Source of the DNA: Methylobacter sp.
GTDB lineage: Bacteria; Pseudomonadota; Gammaproteobacteria; Methylococcales; Methylomonadaceae
DNA: 64,000 bases
Reading direction: 5' to 3'
Assembly (NCBI GenBank): GCA_030684815.1
Contig: JAUXXQ010000233.1
Location: 1 to 64,000, forward strand
Below the pieces are notes generated by a model, which worked only from the letters and a program-made list of their open reading frames with translations, did not search any database and was not told the origin of the DNA. Both the position numbers and the translations under genes were made by a program. The stretch's first letter is position 1; the number at the start of each line of letters is the position of its first letter. Shown here in pieces: positions 40,525 to 50,304 of the stretch.

Positions 40525-41838
40525 ATGCAAGTTGTCGACACCCTTATTCACGCCCGCTGGATTATACCCGTTGAACCCGAATCCGTAACCTTGGAACACC
40601 ATGCGCTGGTGATTGACGGCGGGCGGATTATCGACCTGCTGCCAAGCGAATTGGCCAGCCAAACATATCAAGGTACGAGCACTGAGAACCTGAACACTCA
40701 CGCGCTGCTGCCCGGTTTGATCAACAGCCACACCCATGCCGCGATGACTTTGATGCGCGGCATTGCCGACGATTTGCCGCTGATGGACTGGCTTGGCAAC
40801 CATATCTGGCCGCTGGAACAACAATGGATGAGCGAGGCTTTTGTTAAAGACGGCACCGATCTGGCCATTGCCGAGATGATTTTGGGCGGCACCACCTGTT
40901 TCAACGATATGTATTTCTTCCCGGAAATCACCGCTGCGCAGGCGATACAGCACGGCATCCGCGCCAGCGTTGGTCTGATTGTGATCGACTTTCCGACAGT
41001 CTGGGCCGAACACAGCGACGCTTACATTGAAAAAGGTCTGGCGCTGCATGAGCAACTGCGTCATCACCCGCTGATTTCGACGCCGTTTGCGCCGCACGCG
41101 CCGTACACGGTATCGGACGAACCGCTGCAAAAAATCAAGACCTTTACCGATGAACTGGAGTTGCCGATTCATATCCATGTCCACGAAACGCTGCACGAAG
41201 TCGAGCAGGAACAAGAAAAAACCGGCCTGCGCCCGCTGCAACGCTTGCTCAATCTTGGCCTGATTGACCCGTCATTTATTGCGGTACACATGACGCAATT
41301 AACCGATGACGAAATCGCACAGTTTGCAAAAACCGGCGCGCATATCGTGCATTGCCCCGAATCCAATTTAAAACTCGCCAGCGGTTTTTGCCCTGTCGCC
41401 AAATGTATCGCCGCAGGCATTAATGTCGCCTTGGGCACTGACGGCGCGGCCAGCAATAATGATTTGGATATGTTCGGCGAAATGCGCAGCGCCGCCTTGC
41501 TCGGCAAAGCGGTTGCCGGTGATGCCCGCGCCATTCCGGCAATGACCGCGTTGCGTATGGCGACTATCAACGGCGCGAAAGCCTTGGGGTTGGATCATGA
41601 AATCGGCTCGCTCACTGTCGGCAAAGCCGCCGATGTCATTGCGGTGGATTTATCGGCGCTGGAAACCCAGCCGCTGTATTGCCCTGTGTCGCAGATTGTG
41701 TATGCCGCCAGCCGCCAGCAAGTCACCGATGTTTGGGTGGCGGGCAAGCGGCTGTTAAAGCAGCGTCATCTGACCACGGTTAATATTGAGGAATTGCGGC
41801 TGAAAATTGCCGAATGGCAGGTGAAGTTGATCGGCTAG
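40525..41838 (+). CDS. TRZ/ATZ amidohydrolase (MTA/SAH deaminase type)
   Basis: LPGLINSHTHAAMTLMRGIADDLPLMDWL, ALGTDGAASNNDLDMFGEMR. Confidence 0.92.
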   Translation: MQVVDTLIHARWIIPVEPESVTLEHHALVIDGGRIIDLLPSELASQTYQGTSTENLNTHALLPGLINSHTHAAMTLMRGIADDLPLMDWLGNHIWPLEQQWMSEAFVKDGTDLAIAEMILGGTTCFNDMYFFPEITAAQAIQHGIRASVGLIVIDFPTVWAEHSDAYIEKGLALHEQLRHHPLISTPFAPHAPYTVSDEPLQKIKTFTDELELPIHIHVHETLHEVEQEQEKTGLRPLQRLLNLGLIDPSFIAVHMTQLTDDEIAQFAKTGAHIVHCPESNLKLASGFCPVAKCIAAGINVALGTDGAASNNDLDMFGEMRSAALLGKAVAGDARAIPAMTALRMATINGAKALGLDHEIGSLTVGKAADVIAVDLSALETQPLYCPVSQIVYAASRQQVTDVWVAGKRLLKQRHLTTVNIEELRLKIAEWQVKLIG

Positions 41839-41900
41839 TTTTTGGCTTATACTAAGGCTCATCGTAGGCGTTGCCCTATATGGATTTTGGAGAATCGATT

Positions 41901-42506
41901 ATGAATACTGCAGAACAATTACAACATAAATACACCTACGCCGACCTTGCCCAATGGCCGGAAGATGAACGCTGGGAACTGATAGAAGGCATACCGTATG
42001 CGATGACCGCGCCGCAACGCTTGCATCAGGATATTGTGTTTGAACTAGGCCGACAAATTGGTAACTACCTGCAAGGTAAACCGTGTAAAGGCTATACCGC
42101 CCCTTTCGATGTGCGCCTGCCTTACCGGGATGAAGCCGACAACGACGTGGAAACCGTGGTGCAACCTGATTTAAGCGTGATTTGCGACCCGTCCAAGCTG
42201 GACAAAAAAGGCTGCCGTGGCGCGCCGGACTGGATTATTGAAGTGCTGTCGCCTTCGACCGCGCTCAAAGACATGAACGCCAAACGCAGCCTTTACCAGC
42301 AGCATGGCGTACAGGAATATTGGATTATCCATCCTGAAGATCGCTGGATTATAGTCTACACACTCGATGAACAAAGCCGTTACGGCCAGCCCGGCGTGTT
42401 CGGCATGGATGATGCAACTCGGGTGCAACGCTTTTCGGATTTGAGCATAGATTGGTCATTTATGCCCGCCGTAGAAATTCCAAAACCCTCCCCTAACATT
42501 GTCTAA
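41901..42506 (+). CDS. Uma2 family (DUF820) putative endonuclease
   Basis: VVQPDLSVICDPSKLDKKGCRGAPDWIIEVLSPSTALKDM. Confidence 0.9.
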   Translation: MNTAEQLQHKYTYADLAQWPEDERWELIEGIPYAMTAPQRLHQDIVFELGRQIGNYLQGKPCKGYTAPFDVRLPYRDEADNDVETVVQPDLSVICDPSKLDKKGCRGAPDWIIEVLSPSTALKDMNAKRSLYQQHGVQEYWIIHPEDRWIIVYTLDEQSRYGQPGVFGMDDATRVQRFSDLSIDWSFMPAVEIPKPSPNIV

Positions 42507-42532
42507 CTATTCATTAACAAGGATTGCCTTTC

Positions 42533-43297
42533 ATGTCCATTTCCCTGATCACCTTAGAAAACGTCATTCGCGAAGCCGGAGAAATCGCCCTGACGCATTT
42601 CAAAAACCTGAAACATCTGGAAATCACCAAAAAAAGCCCGCGTGATTTGGTCACCGAAGCCGATGTCGCCGTCGAGGCTTTTTTACAACAAGCACTGGCC
42701 GAACATTATCCGCAATACGGTTTTTGGGGCGAAGAAAGCGGCCACAGCGCCAGCCAAACCCAGCGCTGGATTGTCGACCCGATTGACGGCACCCATTCGT
42801 TTACCCGAGGCCAGTATTTTTGGGGCATTAGCGTCGCGCTGGAAATCGACGGCGAACTGATTTTCGGCGCCGTCTACGCGCCAGCATTAAACGATTATTA
42901 CTCGGCGAAAAAAGGCGAGGGCGCCTGGAAAAACGGCGAACCGATTAAGGTATCCAATGAAAGCAATCTTGGCGATGCCATGATTTCCACCGGCTTCGCC
43001 TGTTTGCGCTCCTACCTGAAAGACAACAACCTGCAACGCTTTTGCCGCATTGCCGAAGTCACTACCGGACAACGCCGTTTTGGTTCGGCAGCCGTTGACT
43101 TATGTTTGGTTGCCGATGGCCAGGTCGATGCGTTTTGGGAACAGGAATTAAACTTGTATGACGTTGCCGCCGGGGCTTTGATTGCCAAAGAAGCAGGCGC
43201 TACCGTGACCGATTTTCAAGGTAATGAAGGCGTGTTCCCCAAACAGATACTGGTCACCAACGGCAAGATTTTTAGCCAGATATTGGCGCTGATGTAG
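42533..43297 (+). CDS. Inositol monophosphatase family phosphatase (histidinol-phosphatase-like)
   Basis: DLVTEADVAVE, WGEESGH, WIVDPIDGTHSFTRG. Confidence 0.93.
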   Translation: MSISLITLENVIREAGEIALTHFKNLKHLEITKKSPRDLVTEADVAVEAFLQQALAEHYPQYGFWGEESGHSASQTQRWIVDPIDGTHSFTRGQYFWGISVALEIDGELIFGAVYAPALNDYYSAKKGEGAWKNGEPIKVSNESNLGDAMISTGFACLRSYLKDNNLQRFCRIAEVTTGQRRFGSAAVDLCLVADGQVDAFWEQELNLYDVAAGALIAKEAGATVTDFQGNEGVFPKQILVTNGKIFSQILALM

Positions 43298-43556
43298 GAT
43301 AAGGTTTCCGGGAACGAGCAACCGCCAAAAAAGCGATGCAGCTTTGCGTGTTGTTCGTGGCGTAACGCTTTAGCTTGATGGGGCGTGAGCCGTTACGCCC
43401 TAAGATGGGGTTAAAAATTTTGGCTATCTGCTGCGTTTCATCCCTGATCCCAAGCTCCTAAAATTATCAACCGGCGTATGATAAAAACACTTATGAATAA
43501 CGATGAGAGCCCAGCACCACTCAGTAAACCGGTCGATGCTAGGCCCGATTTCCCGC

Positions 43557-44684
43557 TTAGAAGTGATAATGCGCGCCTAAACCGATATATTCCACCTTGT
43601 CTTTATAAAACTGGCCGCTTGGCGAGTAGCCGTTATAGTATTCGGCAAGAATCTGAAGTTTCCGACCTAATACCTGTAAGTTTTCAAACTCGACGCCAGC
43701 CCTAGCGGATACATCCGTGCTCCATTTATTTTCATCATAGTTCTTGATGTCCGCTGCAATGATAGGCCGCATGGCTGCAAAATCGATGCGCCAAGGGCTT
43801 CTAAACTCAAGTCCATATTGAGCCGACCATATCTTAAGCTCCGAAGGTTCCCTATGGAACAGCCCGCCGCCACCGCCGTATAAGCGTACACCGTAGGGAA
43901 GCTCATAAGAAAGCTTCAAATCCACGCCTTCGTAACTGAGATTTACGCGCTCGAATTTAGTGTTGACTTTGCGCAGTAAAAACTCGTCGCCAAGATGCGA
44001 ACTCTGATGATAAAGACGGCCAAATGCTGAAAATTGGCCGACACGCACACTTGAATAAATCGAGGCAATAAAATCGGTGTTGACCAAGTCGGACGAGTCG
44101 GCTCCCAGATTAAAGTCGCTAAAAACACCGGCTTGCAAGCCTGTCTCCCATTGCGCCGAGGATCCGCCGAAGTTACTGCGATAGAACGGTATGGTTTCGC
44201 CAAAACTGACAGCGCCTATATCCGTGCCATCAAAATTGTTGTTTTGGTGGTTACGGTAAGCGGCCGAAAAATGAGCCCAACGCGTATCAGCTAATAACGG
44301 TTTGAACAGGTGCCCACTGGGCAAGAGTCCAGACGGCAATCGGGTTGATGAGGGTGGTGCCTCATACATTGAGAAATGGCCGCCGTCTGACGTGGAATTT
44401 ATAGGCTGCGCTGCTGACGTTTCTATGGTATTGACCGCATGAACACCAGGGATTTCAGCTAACAAGTGCAACGCCTGCTCGCGATCTGAGGCCTGCATAT
44501 CCGTGACCGGCAAGGTGATGACACCGCCCTCGACTTTTAATGCGGGCATATCCAGTTGAAAATTCTGTTTTAACAGGCCGGCCGCATAACCGGCAATGTA
44601 AGCGTCATCCTGGGCTGCGGCATAAGCAAAAGAAACGGGTATTAGCGTGATGGCCAAGACTGCTATTAATCGATAAGATGCCAT
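43557..44684 (-). CDS. DUF1207-like outer membrane protein with N-terminal BON-like segment
   Basis: HLFKPLLADTRWAHFSAAYRNH; beta-rich C-terminus ending in F; ALHLLAEIPGVHAVNTIE. Confidence 0.75.
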   Translation of the reverse strand: MASYRLIAVLAITLIPVSFAYAAAQDDAYIAGYAAGLLKQNFQLDMPALKVEGGVITLPVTDMQASDREQALHLLAEIPGVHAVNTIETSAAQPINSTSDGGHFSMYEAPPSSTRLPSGLLPSGHLFKPLLADTRWAHFSAAYRNHQNNNFDGTDIGAVSFGETIPFYRSNFGGSSAQWETGLQAGVFSDFNLGADSSDLVNTDFIASIYSSVRVGQFSAFGRLYHQSSHLGDEFLLRKVNTKFERVNLSYEGVDLKLSYELPYGVRLYGGGGGLFHREPSELKIWSAQYGLEFRSPWRIDFAAMRPIIAADIKNYDENKWSTDVSARAGVEFENLQVLGRKLQILAEYYNGYSPSGQFYKDKVEYIGLGAHYHF

Positions 44685-44686
44685 TA

Positions 44687-45304
44687 TTAGTTGCTCGGTG
44701 TCGGCGCATTGACAATCAGGTTGCTTTGCACGGATTCTACGTTCTTCTGGCTATTGGCCAGTTCCAGTGCCCTACCGATGCTTGCCTCCGAATCAACCGT
44801 GCCGCTTAATGTCACCACACCTTTAACGGTGCTCACTTCGATATGCGATGCGTTAAGCATGGGGTCATTTAAAATGGCCGCCTTGACTTGTGTGGTAATC
44901 ACCGAATCGTCAATATATTCGCCAGCTGTTTCGGCTTTGTCGATGACCAATTCTTTAGCGCCTTCAATTTTTTCTGCTGCCTTTTCCGTGGCTTGGTCAA
45001 GTTTTTTTCCGGCCTGTTCTAACGTGCCTTTAGACGCGTCAACCGAGCCATCGATATATTCGCCAGCTGTTTCCGCCTTCTGATCTAACGACTCCTTCGC
45101 CGCTTCAATTTTTTGCTCTGCTTTGGTTGTTGCGCGGTCTATTTTCCGCTCTGCTTTTTCTGCCGCACGATCGATTTTTTGCCCCGCTTTTTCTGCACTG
45201 CCTTCTTGTTGGCAACCGGCTAGCCCGAGAGCAACCGACAAGCAACTAATGACAAGAAGCTTATCGGTTGAAATATGTTGTTTATATTCATGAGTCGTTT
45301 TCAT
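44687..45304 (-). CDS. BON-domain lipoprotein with repetitive coiled-coil linker
   Basis: Lipobox LGLAGC; repeated KAETAGEYID.SV; C-terminal BON. Confidence 0.85.
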   Translation of the reverse strand: MKTTHEYKQHISTDKLLVISCLSVALGLAGCQQEGSAEKAGQKIDRAAEKAERKIDRATTKAEQKIEAAKESLDQKAETAGEYIDGSVDASKGTLEQAGKKLDQATEKAAEKIEGAKELVIDKAETAGEYIDDSVITTQVKAAILNDPMLNASHIEVSTVKGVVTLSGTVDSEASIGRALELANSQKNVESVQSNLIVNAPTPSN

Positions 45305-45763
45305 AGCATGTCCTTGAAAGGTTAAATTTTTAAAAATACGCAAGTGAAGAGTGAATCCCTAACGAGAAAAAACATCGGGTAAAAATCCTTTCTATAGAGC
45401 TCAAGCGCAACGAGCTGAAAACTCATAATGCATCTTAATAATAAGCCCAGGCACTGTCTGTACGGCATCACACATAAACCCAACGTTGGCAGCAAAGCCG
45501 GTCTGCAGACTAAAAAACGTTTCTATCGAGGGAAATGTATGTGTGCCAGCGAACTGACTGCGGCTGGGTTTGCAACTATAGTGCCGTTAAGGTTTTTGGC
45601 GGGCATTCGGCGCTAAGCGTGTGACCGGTAACGGGAACAGCACCTGACCATTGGTCGAATTTAATCGGCTTATTGTTGTAATCAAAACCTACTTCTAATG
45701 GAACTGAAGCGACCACTGGCCCGTTCGGTCAACAGAGATAGGTGCTTAATTGGAGATTTACCC

Positions 45764-46078
45764 ATGAAACATTTTATTAGATTTTTTTCCGCATTTTTTA
45801 TCGTGTTGACGCTGCTGACAGCGGCAGGTTGTGCATCGACAAAAACGCAAGCAGGAACCGGTCAATATTTTGACGACAGCGTCATTACCACCAAAGTCAA
45901 AGCGGCCATTTTGAATGAGCCTTCGTTAAGCGCCGCTGAGGTCAATGTAGAAACCTTTAAGGGTGTCGTGCAGTTGAGCGGTTTCGTAAGCACAAGAGAC
46001 GGTATTGATCGAGCCATTGCGATAGCGCGCGGCATCGGTGGCGTCAAATCGGTCAAAAATGACATGCGCCTTAAATAA
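45764..46078 (+). CDS. BON-domain lipoprotein
   Basis: Lipobox LTAAGC; DDSVITTKVKAAILNEPSLSAAEVNVETFKGVVQLSGFV. Confidence 0.9.
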   Translation: MKHFIRFFSAFFIVLTLLTAAGCASTKTQAGTGQYFDDSVITTKVKAAILNEPSLSAAEVNVETFKGVVQLSGFVSTRDGIDRAIAIARGIGGVKSVKNDMRLK

Positions 46079-46111
46079 CCATCCACCATTAAAATCACCC
46101 AGGAATTAAAC

Positions 46112-46342
46112 ATGGAAACCTTAGATAAAGTATCAAATTCAGCACATGAAGCCTACGACAAAATCGCCGGTGCAGGCTGTCACGCACTGGATGTGCTTGG
46201 TGAAAAAGGCGATCAACTGAAACATGCAGAGCAGCAATTGGTCAAAGACTGCCGTGGGTATATCAGTAAAAACCCGATAACGTCCGTCGGTATCGCCACA
46301 GCCGTCGGCTTTTTGCTGGGCCGGCTGTTAAACCAACGTTAA
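46112..46342 (+). CDS. DUF883/ElaB/YqjD-like small membrane-anchored protein
   Basis: DCRGYISKNPITSVGIATAVGFLLGRLL. Confidence 0.9.
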   Translation: METLDKVSNSAHEAYDKIAGAGCHALDVLGEKGDQLKHAEQQLVKDCRGYISKNPITSVGIATAVGFLLGRLLNQR

Positions 46343-46416
46343 AACGTCAATCATCATGAGTCCGGGGAGCTTTCATAAGTAGGTAAGCCTATTTCTTTTA
46401 ACATTTACATTGGAGT

Positions 46417-46462
46417 CCAATAGCTTTAGCTATTGGCGGTAAAACAGCTAAAGCTGTTTTAC
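46417..46462. repeat. Two adjacent perfect palindromes
   Basis: CCAATAGCTTTAGCTATTGG cg GTAAAACAGCTAAAGCTGTTTTAC. Confidence 0.95.
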
Positions 46463-46527
46463 TCCCAACTTGTTTGTTAAGAAACTTTTGAATGACTACT
46501 TAGCGCTCCCGGAAAGAGGAAATTAAC

Positions 46528-46758
46528 ATGGAAACAATAGAAAAAGCCGCCCATTCCGCACATCAAACTGTCGATATGATTGCCGATGTAACCACCCAGG
46601 CGGTAGAAGCGCTGGGTGAAAAAGGCCAACAACTCAAAAATGGCGAGCAGCAATTGCTTGAAGATTGCCGCAACTATGTCCACGACAATCCCATCACCTC
46701 GCTAGGTATCGCGGCGGCGGCCGGGTTTTTGCTGAGCCGTCTGTTGAGCGCCCGATAG
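46528..46758 (+). CDS. DUF883/ElaB/YqjD-like paralogue
   Basis: DCRNYVHDNPITSLGIAAAAGFLLSRLL. Confidence 0.9.
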   Translation: METIEKAAHSAHQTVDMIADVTTQAVEALGEKGQQLKNGEQQLLEDCRNYVHDNPITSLGIAAAAGFLLSRLLSAR

Positions 46759-46770
46759 GGTACACGCACT

Positions 46771-47172
46771 ATGAATCCGGATGCTGAAAAAGACGGTTCC
46801 GGCGTATTGGAAGACGCCCGGCTGTTATGGCATGACCTGCTTGGATTAGGTGCCGACCGTATCCGTCTGGCGGCGCTGGAAACCCGGCGGGCAGGCGACA
46901 GTTTGGTGTCGATGGTCATTTCGGCAATCATGATTGCGGTTTTGCTGATGGGCGCATGGCTGGGGCTCCAGGCAGTCGCCTTATTAGTGCTCATCGAACA
47001 GGGCTTTGCCGCGAGCAGCGTCATATTAATTGCGGTCGCCGCTAACTTGTTGCTGACATTGTTCCTGTTCGGCCTGATCCGCCGCAACAGCCGTTTTTTA
47101 CAGTTCCCCTCGACGTTCCGCAGCCTTCAGCCGTTAACACCGGAACGCCTGGACGCAGGGAAGCCATCATGA
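46771..47172 (+). CDS. YqjE/phage-holin-superfamily-III-like membrane protein
   Basis: Two TM segments; position after yqjD-like genes. Confidence 0.8.
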   Translation: MNPDAEKDGSGVLEDARLLWHDLLGLGADRIRLAALETRRAGDSLVSMVISAIMIAVLLMGAWLGLQAVALLVLIEQGFAASSVILIAVAANLLLTLFLFGLIRRNSRFLQFPSTFRSLQPLTPERLDAGKPS

Positions 47173-47579
47173 AAGGGCGTTTATTAACCCGGCCGCAATC
47201 CCTGACGGTTCAAATCAGGGCTATGGAACAGCAGATATTACAGCGTCGACAAGCCATCCCCCTTCGCAGCGATAGCTTGACGCGGAAGATCCGCCAACGC
47301 ATGGCCGCACCGGCCACGCTACTGCTGGCGGGCGGCATTGGTTTTTTGTTGGGCGAACTTAGCAAACACCGCCCTGCCACATCATCAGGCGTCACCGATA
47401 AGCCAACGGCGGCCAAAACCTCACCGTTGACAACCGCGCTAAAACTGATGACCACCGCCCGCACTTTATATATGGCATTGCCGATGGCCTGGATATTGAA
47501 GCCCGCCAAGCAACCGCAGCAATCGTCTGAATGGCAAAAACACCGGATGCCGTCCGTAAGGCATCAACGGTCAATATAG
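47169..47579 (+). CDS. YqjK-like small protein
   Basis: ATGA overlap with yqjE-like gene; TM segment ATLLLAGGIGFLLGEL. Confidence 0.6.
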   Translation: MKGRLLTRPQSLTVQIRAMEQQILQRRQAIPLRSDSLTRKIRQRMAAPATLLLAGGIGFLLGELSKHRPATSSGVTDKPTAAKTSPLTTALKLMTTARTLYMALPMAWILKPAKQPQQSSEWQKHRMPSVRHQRSI

Positions 47580-47594
47580 TTCACTTCTCATGTT

Positions 47595-47661
47595 TTCAAT
47601 CCACATTCGGCCTCATCTGCCAAATGACTTGTCTTACGACAATTCATCGACAGATGGAGGT
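47595..47661. repeat. Structured 67-bp dispersed repeat, copy B
   Basis: 62/67 identical to 15701-15767. Confidence 0.85.
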
Positions 47662-47719
47662 GGTTAACGCCGCCACCGAGTAGCTGGTTGGTCGCGCGCC
47701 GCGAGGAAACGGTACAGGC

Positions 47720-49402
47720 TCACAAAACATCTAATCGACAACAAAACCTTATCATCCCCGCCTCCCGGCGTATCAAGCCCCTTAAACCCAACGCCGAAAA
47801 TCCAGGCTCTTTATGCAAGCCTTTTTTGTAAGTGTCTTCGATTTTGATGCCGTCTTCATTGCCTGACGAAAACGGCCGCCCGGATAATTGCTGTAACTTA
47901 TGCGCAAATTCCAATGTCAATTTAAACGTTTCCGTTTTAACTGAAGTCGTGCCCAATGCTGTCGCAAGCGCATTTCTTTCAATACTCACCGGGATTTTTG
48001 TTTGGATGCCGTCCAAGTCGGTTTTGTGCACCGAATAACTAAACAGCGCTTCATCAAAATAAAGCACAGCAGGATTGACCGATAAGCGAAACAACACATC
48101 ATGGCTGTTTTCAATAATTAAACCCGTGCCTTTGAGCCATTCAGCCAACTGCTTTAATTCGGCTTGCAGTAGCGGGTTATTTTTAACATCAATCCAACCA
48201 TAAGGATGGAAGACAATATTTTCTTCGACCGTTGCAAAGTCAAAACCGCGCGCATGTGCCGCCAAGCCCGATAAAACAGCCAATTGCCTCGGCGTTAAAG
48301 CCACATCCAACGGTTTTTCCTTGCCCAAAACACCGGCCAACAGCGGCTTTTCGCTATCAATAGGCAAAGTCAAACCGTATTTTTGTGGGTCAAACAAATA
48401 ACCCGCCGCAAAACTATCCGGCAGCGCCTGTAATTCTGTTGTTAGCGCCAAACAGTCACCCCCAAAATCATCAAACAAGGCTTTGATATAGGCTATTTTG
48501 CCGTCCGCCGTTTCGCCTTTTACCGTGTCATCAAGCGCAAACCAAACCAGACGTTCATCACGCTGGGTTTGTTGTTGCAGAAATAAATAGCCTTCCAGCG
48601 TCAATACCACCTGAAATATGTCCAGATAATATTCAGTCAAGGCATGATTAGGCGCCGAACCTTGAACTTGCCGATAAGGCTTTAAGCTACGCCAAGGCTT
48701 GAATTGATAATGCTGTTCAAAAATAAGCCCCGCTTCTTCGTGCAGTTCCCGCTTTAAGGTATCCGGCAAGGATTGTTTCATTAAAGCCGAATTTGCCGAT
48801 TGCAACTCAGCCAATAAAACAGGCATTTCCCTATCGCCCGGCACATCGCGTTGATTCAACCGCCCACCGATCAAGCCATAATCCCCGGCCTTTTTATCAA
48901 AGCGCTTTTGGGTATCTTCGCGTTGATAAAACAACAGAGCGCCGTCCAGTTTAATCACGCCCCACGCCGCATAAATATAACGGATAACTTTAGCGTTAGC
49001 GCTGGCGTGATGTTCAACGCGCCTGTTTTCAACAACACTCAACACCTCGCGCTGCTCATTTTTCTTAGCATCGGCGATGCCTTGCGTGTTCCAAAAATTG
49101 TCGGCAAAAAAGCGCGATTCATTGTCACCCAGCGCCGTTAATACCGATGTCGCCAATAATTGCGCCGGGAATGACACAAAACACCATTCGCCCTTTTGCA
49201 GATAAATCGTATTTAACACCGCCAAGGTATCGAGCAGCGTTTCTATTAACGCAATCGTATTTTCAGCAATGCCGCGATCAAGTGAATGCTGATGACAAAG
49301 CGCGTTAATCAACACTTCACGCGGAACACTGTAAAAATCGCCTTCTTCTTCGGCGTAACGGGGAAGGTGGGGAATTAAAGACTGGATTAATTGTGCTGAC
49401 AT
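47720..49402 (-). CDS. Large Nudix-box-containing protein
   Basis: GGRLNQRD...LPDTLKRELHEEAGLIFE (REUxEExGU box) within a 560 aa protein. Confidence 0.65.
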   Translation of the reverse strand: MSAQLIQSLIPHLPRYAEEEGDFYSVPREVLINALCHQHSLDRGIAENTIALIETLLDTLAVLNTIYLQKGEWCFVSFPAQLLATSVLTALGDNESRFFADNFWNTQGIADAKKNEQREVLSVVENRRVEHHASANAKVIRYIYAAWGVIKLDGALLFYQREDTQKRFDKKAGDYGLIGGRLNQRDVPGDREMPVLLAELQSANSALMKQSLPDTLKRELHEEAGLIFEQHYQFKPWRSLKPYRQVQGSAPNHALTEYYLDIFQVVLTLEGYLFLQQQTQRDERLVWFALDDTVKGETADGKIAYIKALFDDFGGDCLALTTELQALPDSFAAGYLFDPQKYGLTLPIDSEKPLLAGVLGKEKPLDVALTPRQLAVLSGLAAHARGFDFATVEENIVFHPYGWIDVKNNPLLQAELKQLAEWLKGTGLIIENSHDVLFRLSVNPAVLYFDEALFSYSVHKTDLDGIQTKIPVSIERNALATALGTTSVKTETFKLTLEFAHKLQQLSGRPFSSGNEDGIKIEDTYKKGLHKEPGFSALGLRGLIRREAGMIRFCCRLDVL

Positions 49403-49446
49403 GTGTTTTTCAATAAGCTAAAGGGATAACAAATAAGCATGTCAAG

Positions 49447-49920
49447 CTAACACTGAAATTTTTCAGGAACATCGGGAAAAAATGTAGAGTTCGGCATTAT
49501 GCCGGTAGTGTCATAAATCGTTACCTTGCCATCTTGACTGCAAATCCAAACTTCTTTGGCGCCTTGTTGCAGATAGAGACTGATTTTTTCAGCCATTTCC
49601 TGCATTGAATTAGATGGCGACAGAATCTCAACACATAACTCAGGTGCAGCTTGATAAGGTGTAACTAAGCCATTTTTTAAGAAAAACTCATCCGTACCCC
49701 AGGCCACATCAGCGACCTTTACCCCTTTGGGCGTATCAATTGAGCATTCGGTGATGACCTTGCCGGTTTTGTTAGCGCGTAAAAAGAAAGCGATTTCAAC
49801 TTGTAAAAATCCGTGTTGATTGGAAGCGGGAGACATCACAATTTGTCCGTATTCATTGAGTTCAATTTTGTAAGGCAAATTGCTTAAGCTTTTATCGGTT
49901 AAGACTTCTGACCATTGCAT
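49447..49920 (-). CDS. Uma2 family (DUF820) putative endonuclease
   Basis: ELCVEILSPSNSMQEMAEKISLYLQQGAKEVWIC. Confidence 0.9.
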   Translation of the reverse strand: MQWSEVLTDKSLSNLPYKIELNEYGQIVMSPASNQHGFLQVEIAFFLRANKTGKVITECSIDTPKGVKVADVAWGTDEFFLKNGLVTPYQAAPELCVEILSPSNSMQEMAEKISLYLQQGAKEVWICSQDGKVTIYDTTGIMPNSTFFPDVPEKFQC

Positions 49921-49923
49921 TTT

Positions 49924-50118
49924 TTATACCTCAGTAGTGTTTTTTACTTTGCTAATCACTTCTGCCAATAAAGTAGCGCTATGTTGTTCAATTTCACACC
50001 ACATGGCATCAGGAACAAGCACTTGTTCAAAATCAGCCAAAATATTCAGGCTGTTAAGCTCATCTAAATGAATAATTGGCCCGGCGTCGGCAATGATGAT
50101 TTGTTTAATCGATGCCAT
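49924..50118 (-). pseudogene. DUF3368/PIN-like toxin, 3'-truncated
   Basis: IIIADAGPIIHLDELNSLNILADFEQVLVPDAMWCEIE, then stop; downstream Uma2 begins 4 nt later. Confidence 0.6.
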
Positions 50119-50302
50119 GCAAGCCCCAGTCTATATCTTCCTTAATGAACTGCTCGCTGATTTGTTGTTGATGGGATTCAATATAACGGCGGATAGCCTC
50201 AGCAAGCAATGCATCCACATTGCTCATCCAGCCTTGTTCTATCATGCTTTAAGCTTGTTGCCAAAGTTGGTCAGGGATTTGGGTTTTGACGAGTGTGGTC
50301 AT
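50105..50302 (-). pseudogene. Antitoxin-like ORF interrupted by an in-frame TAA
   Basis: MTTLVKTQIPDQLWQQA*SMIEQGWMSNVDALLAEAIRRYIESHQQQISEQFIKEDIDWGLHGID. Confidence 0.7.
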
Positions 50303-50304
50303 AA

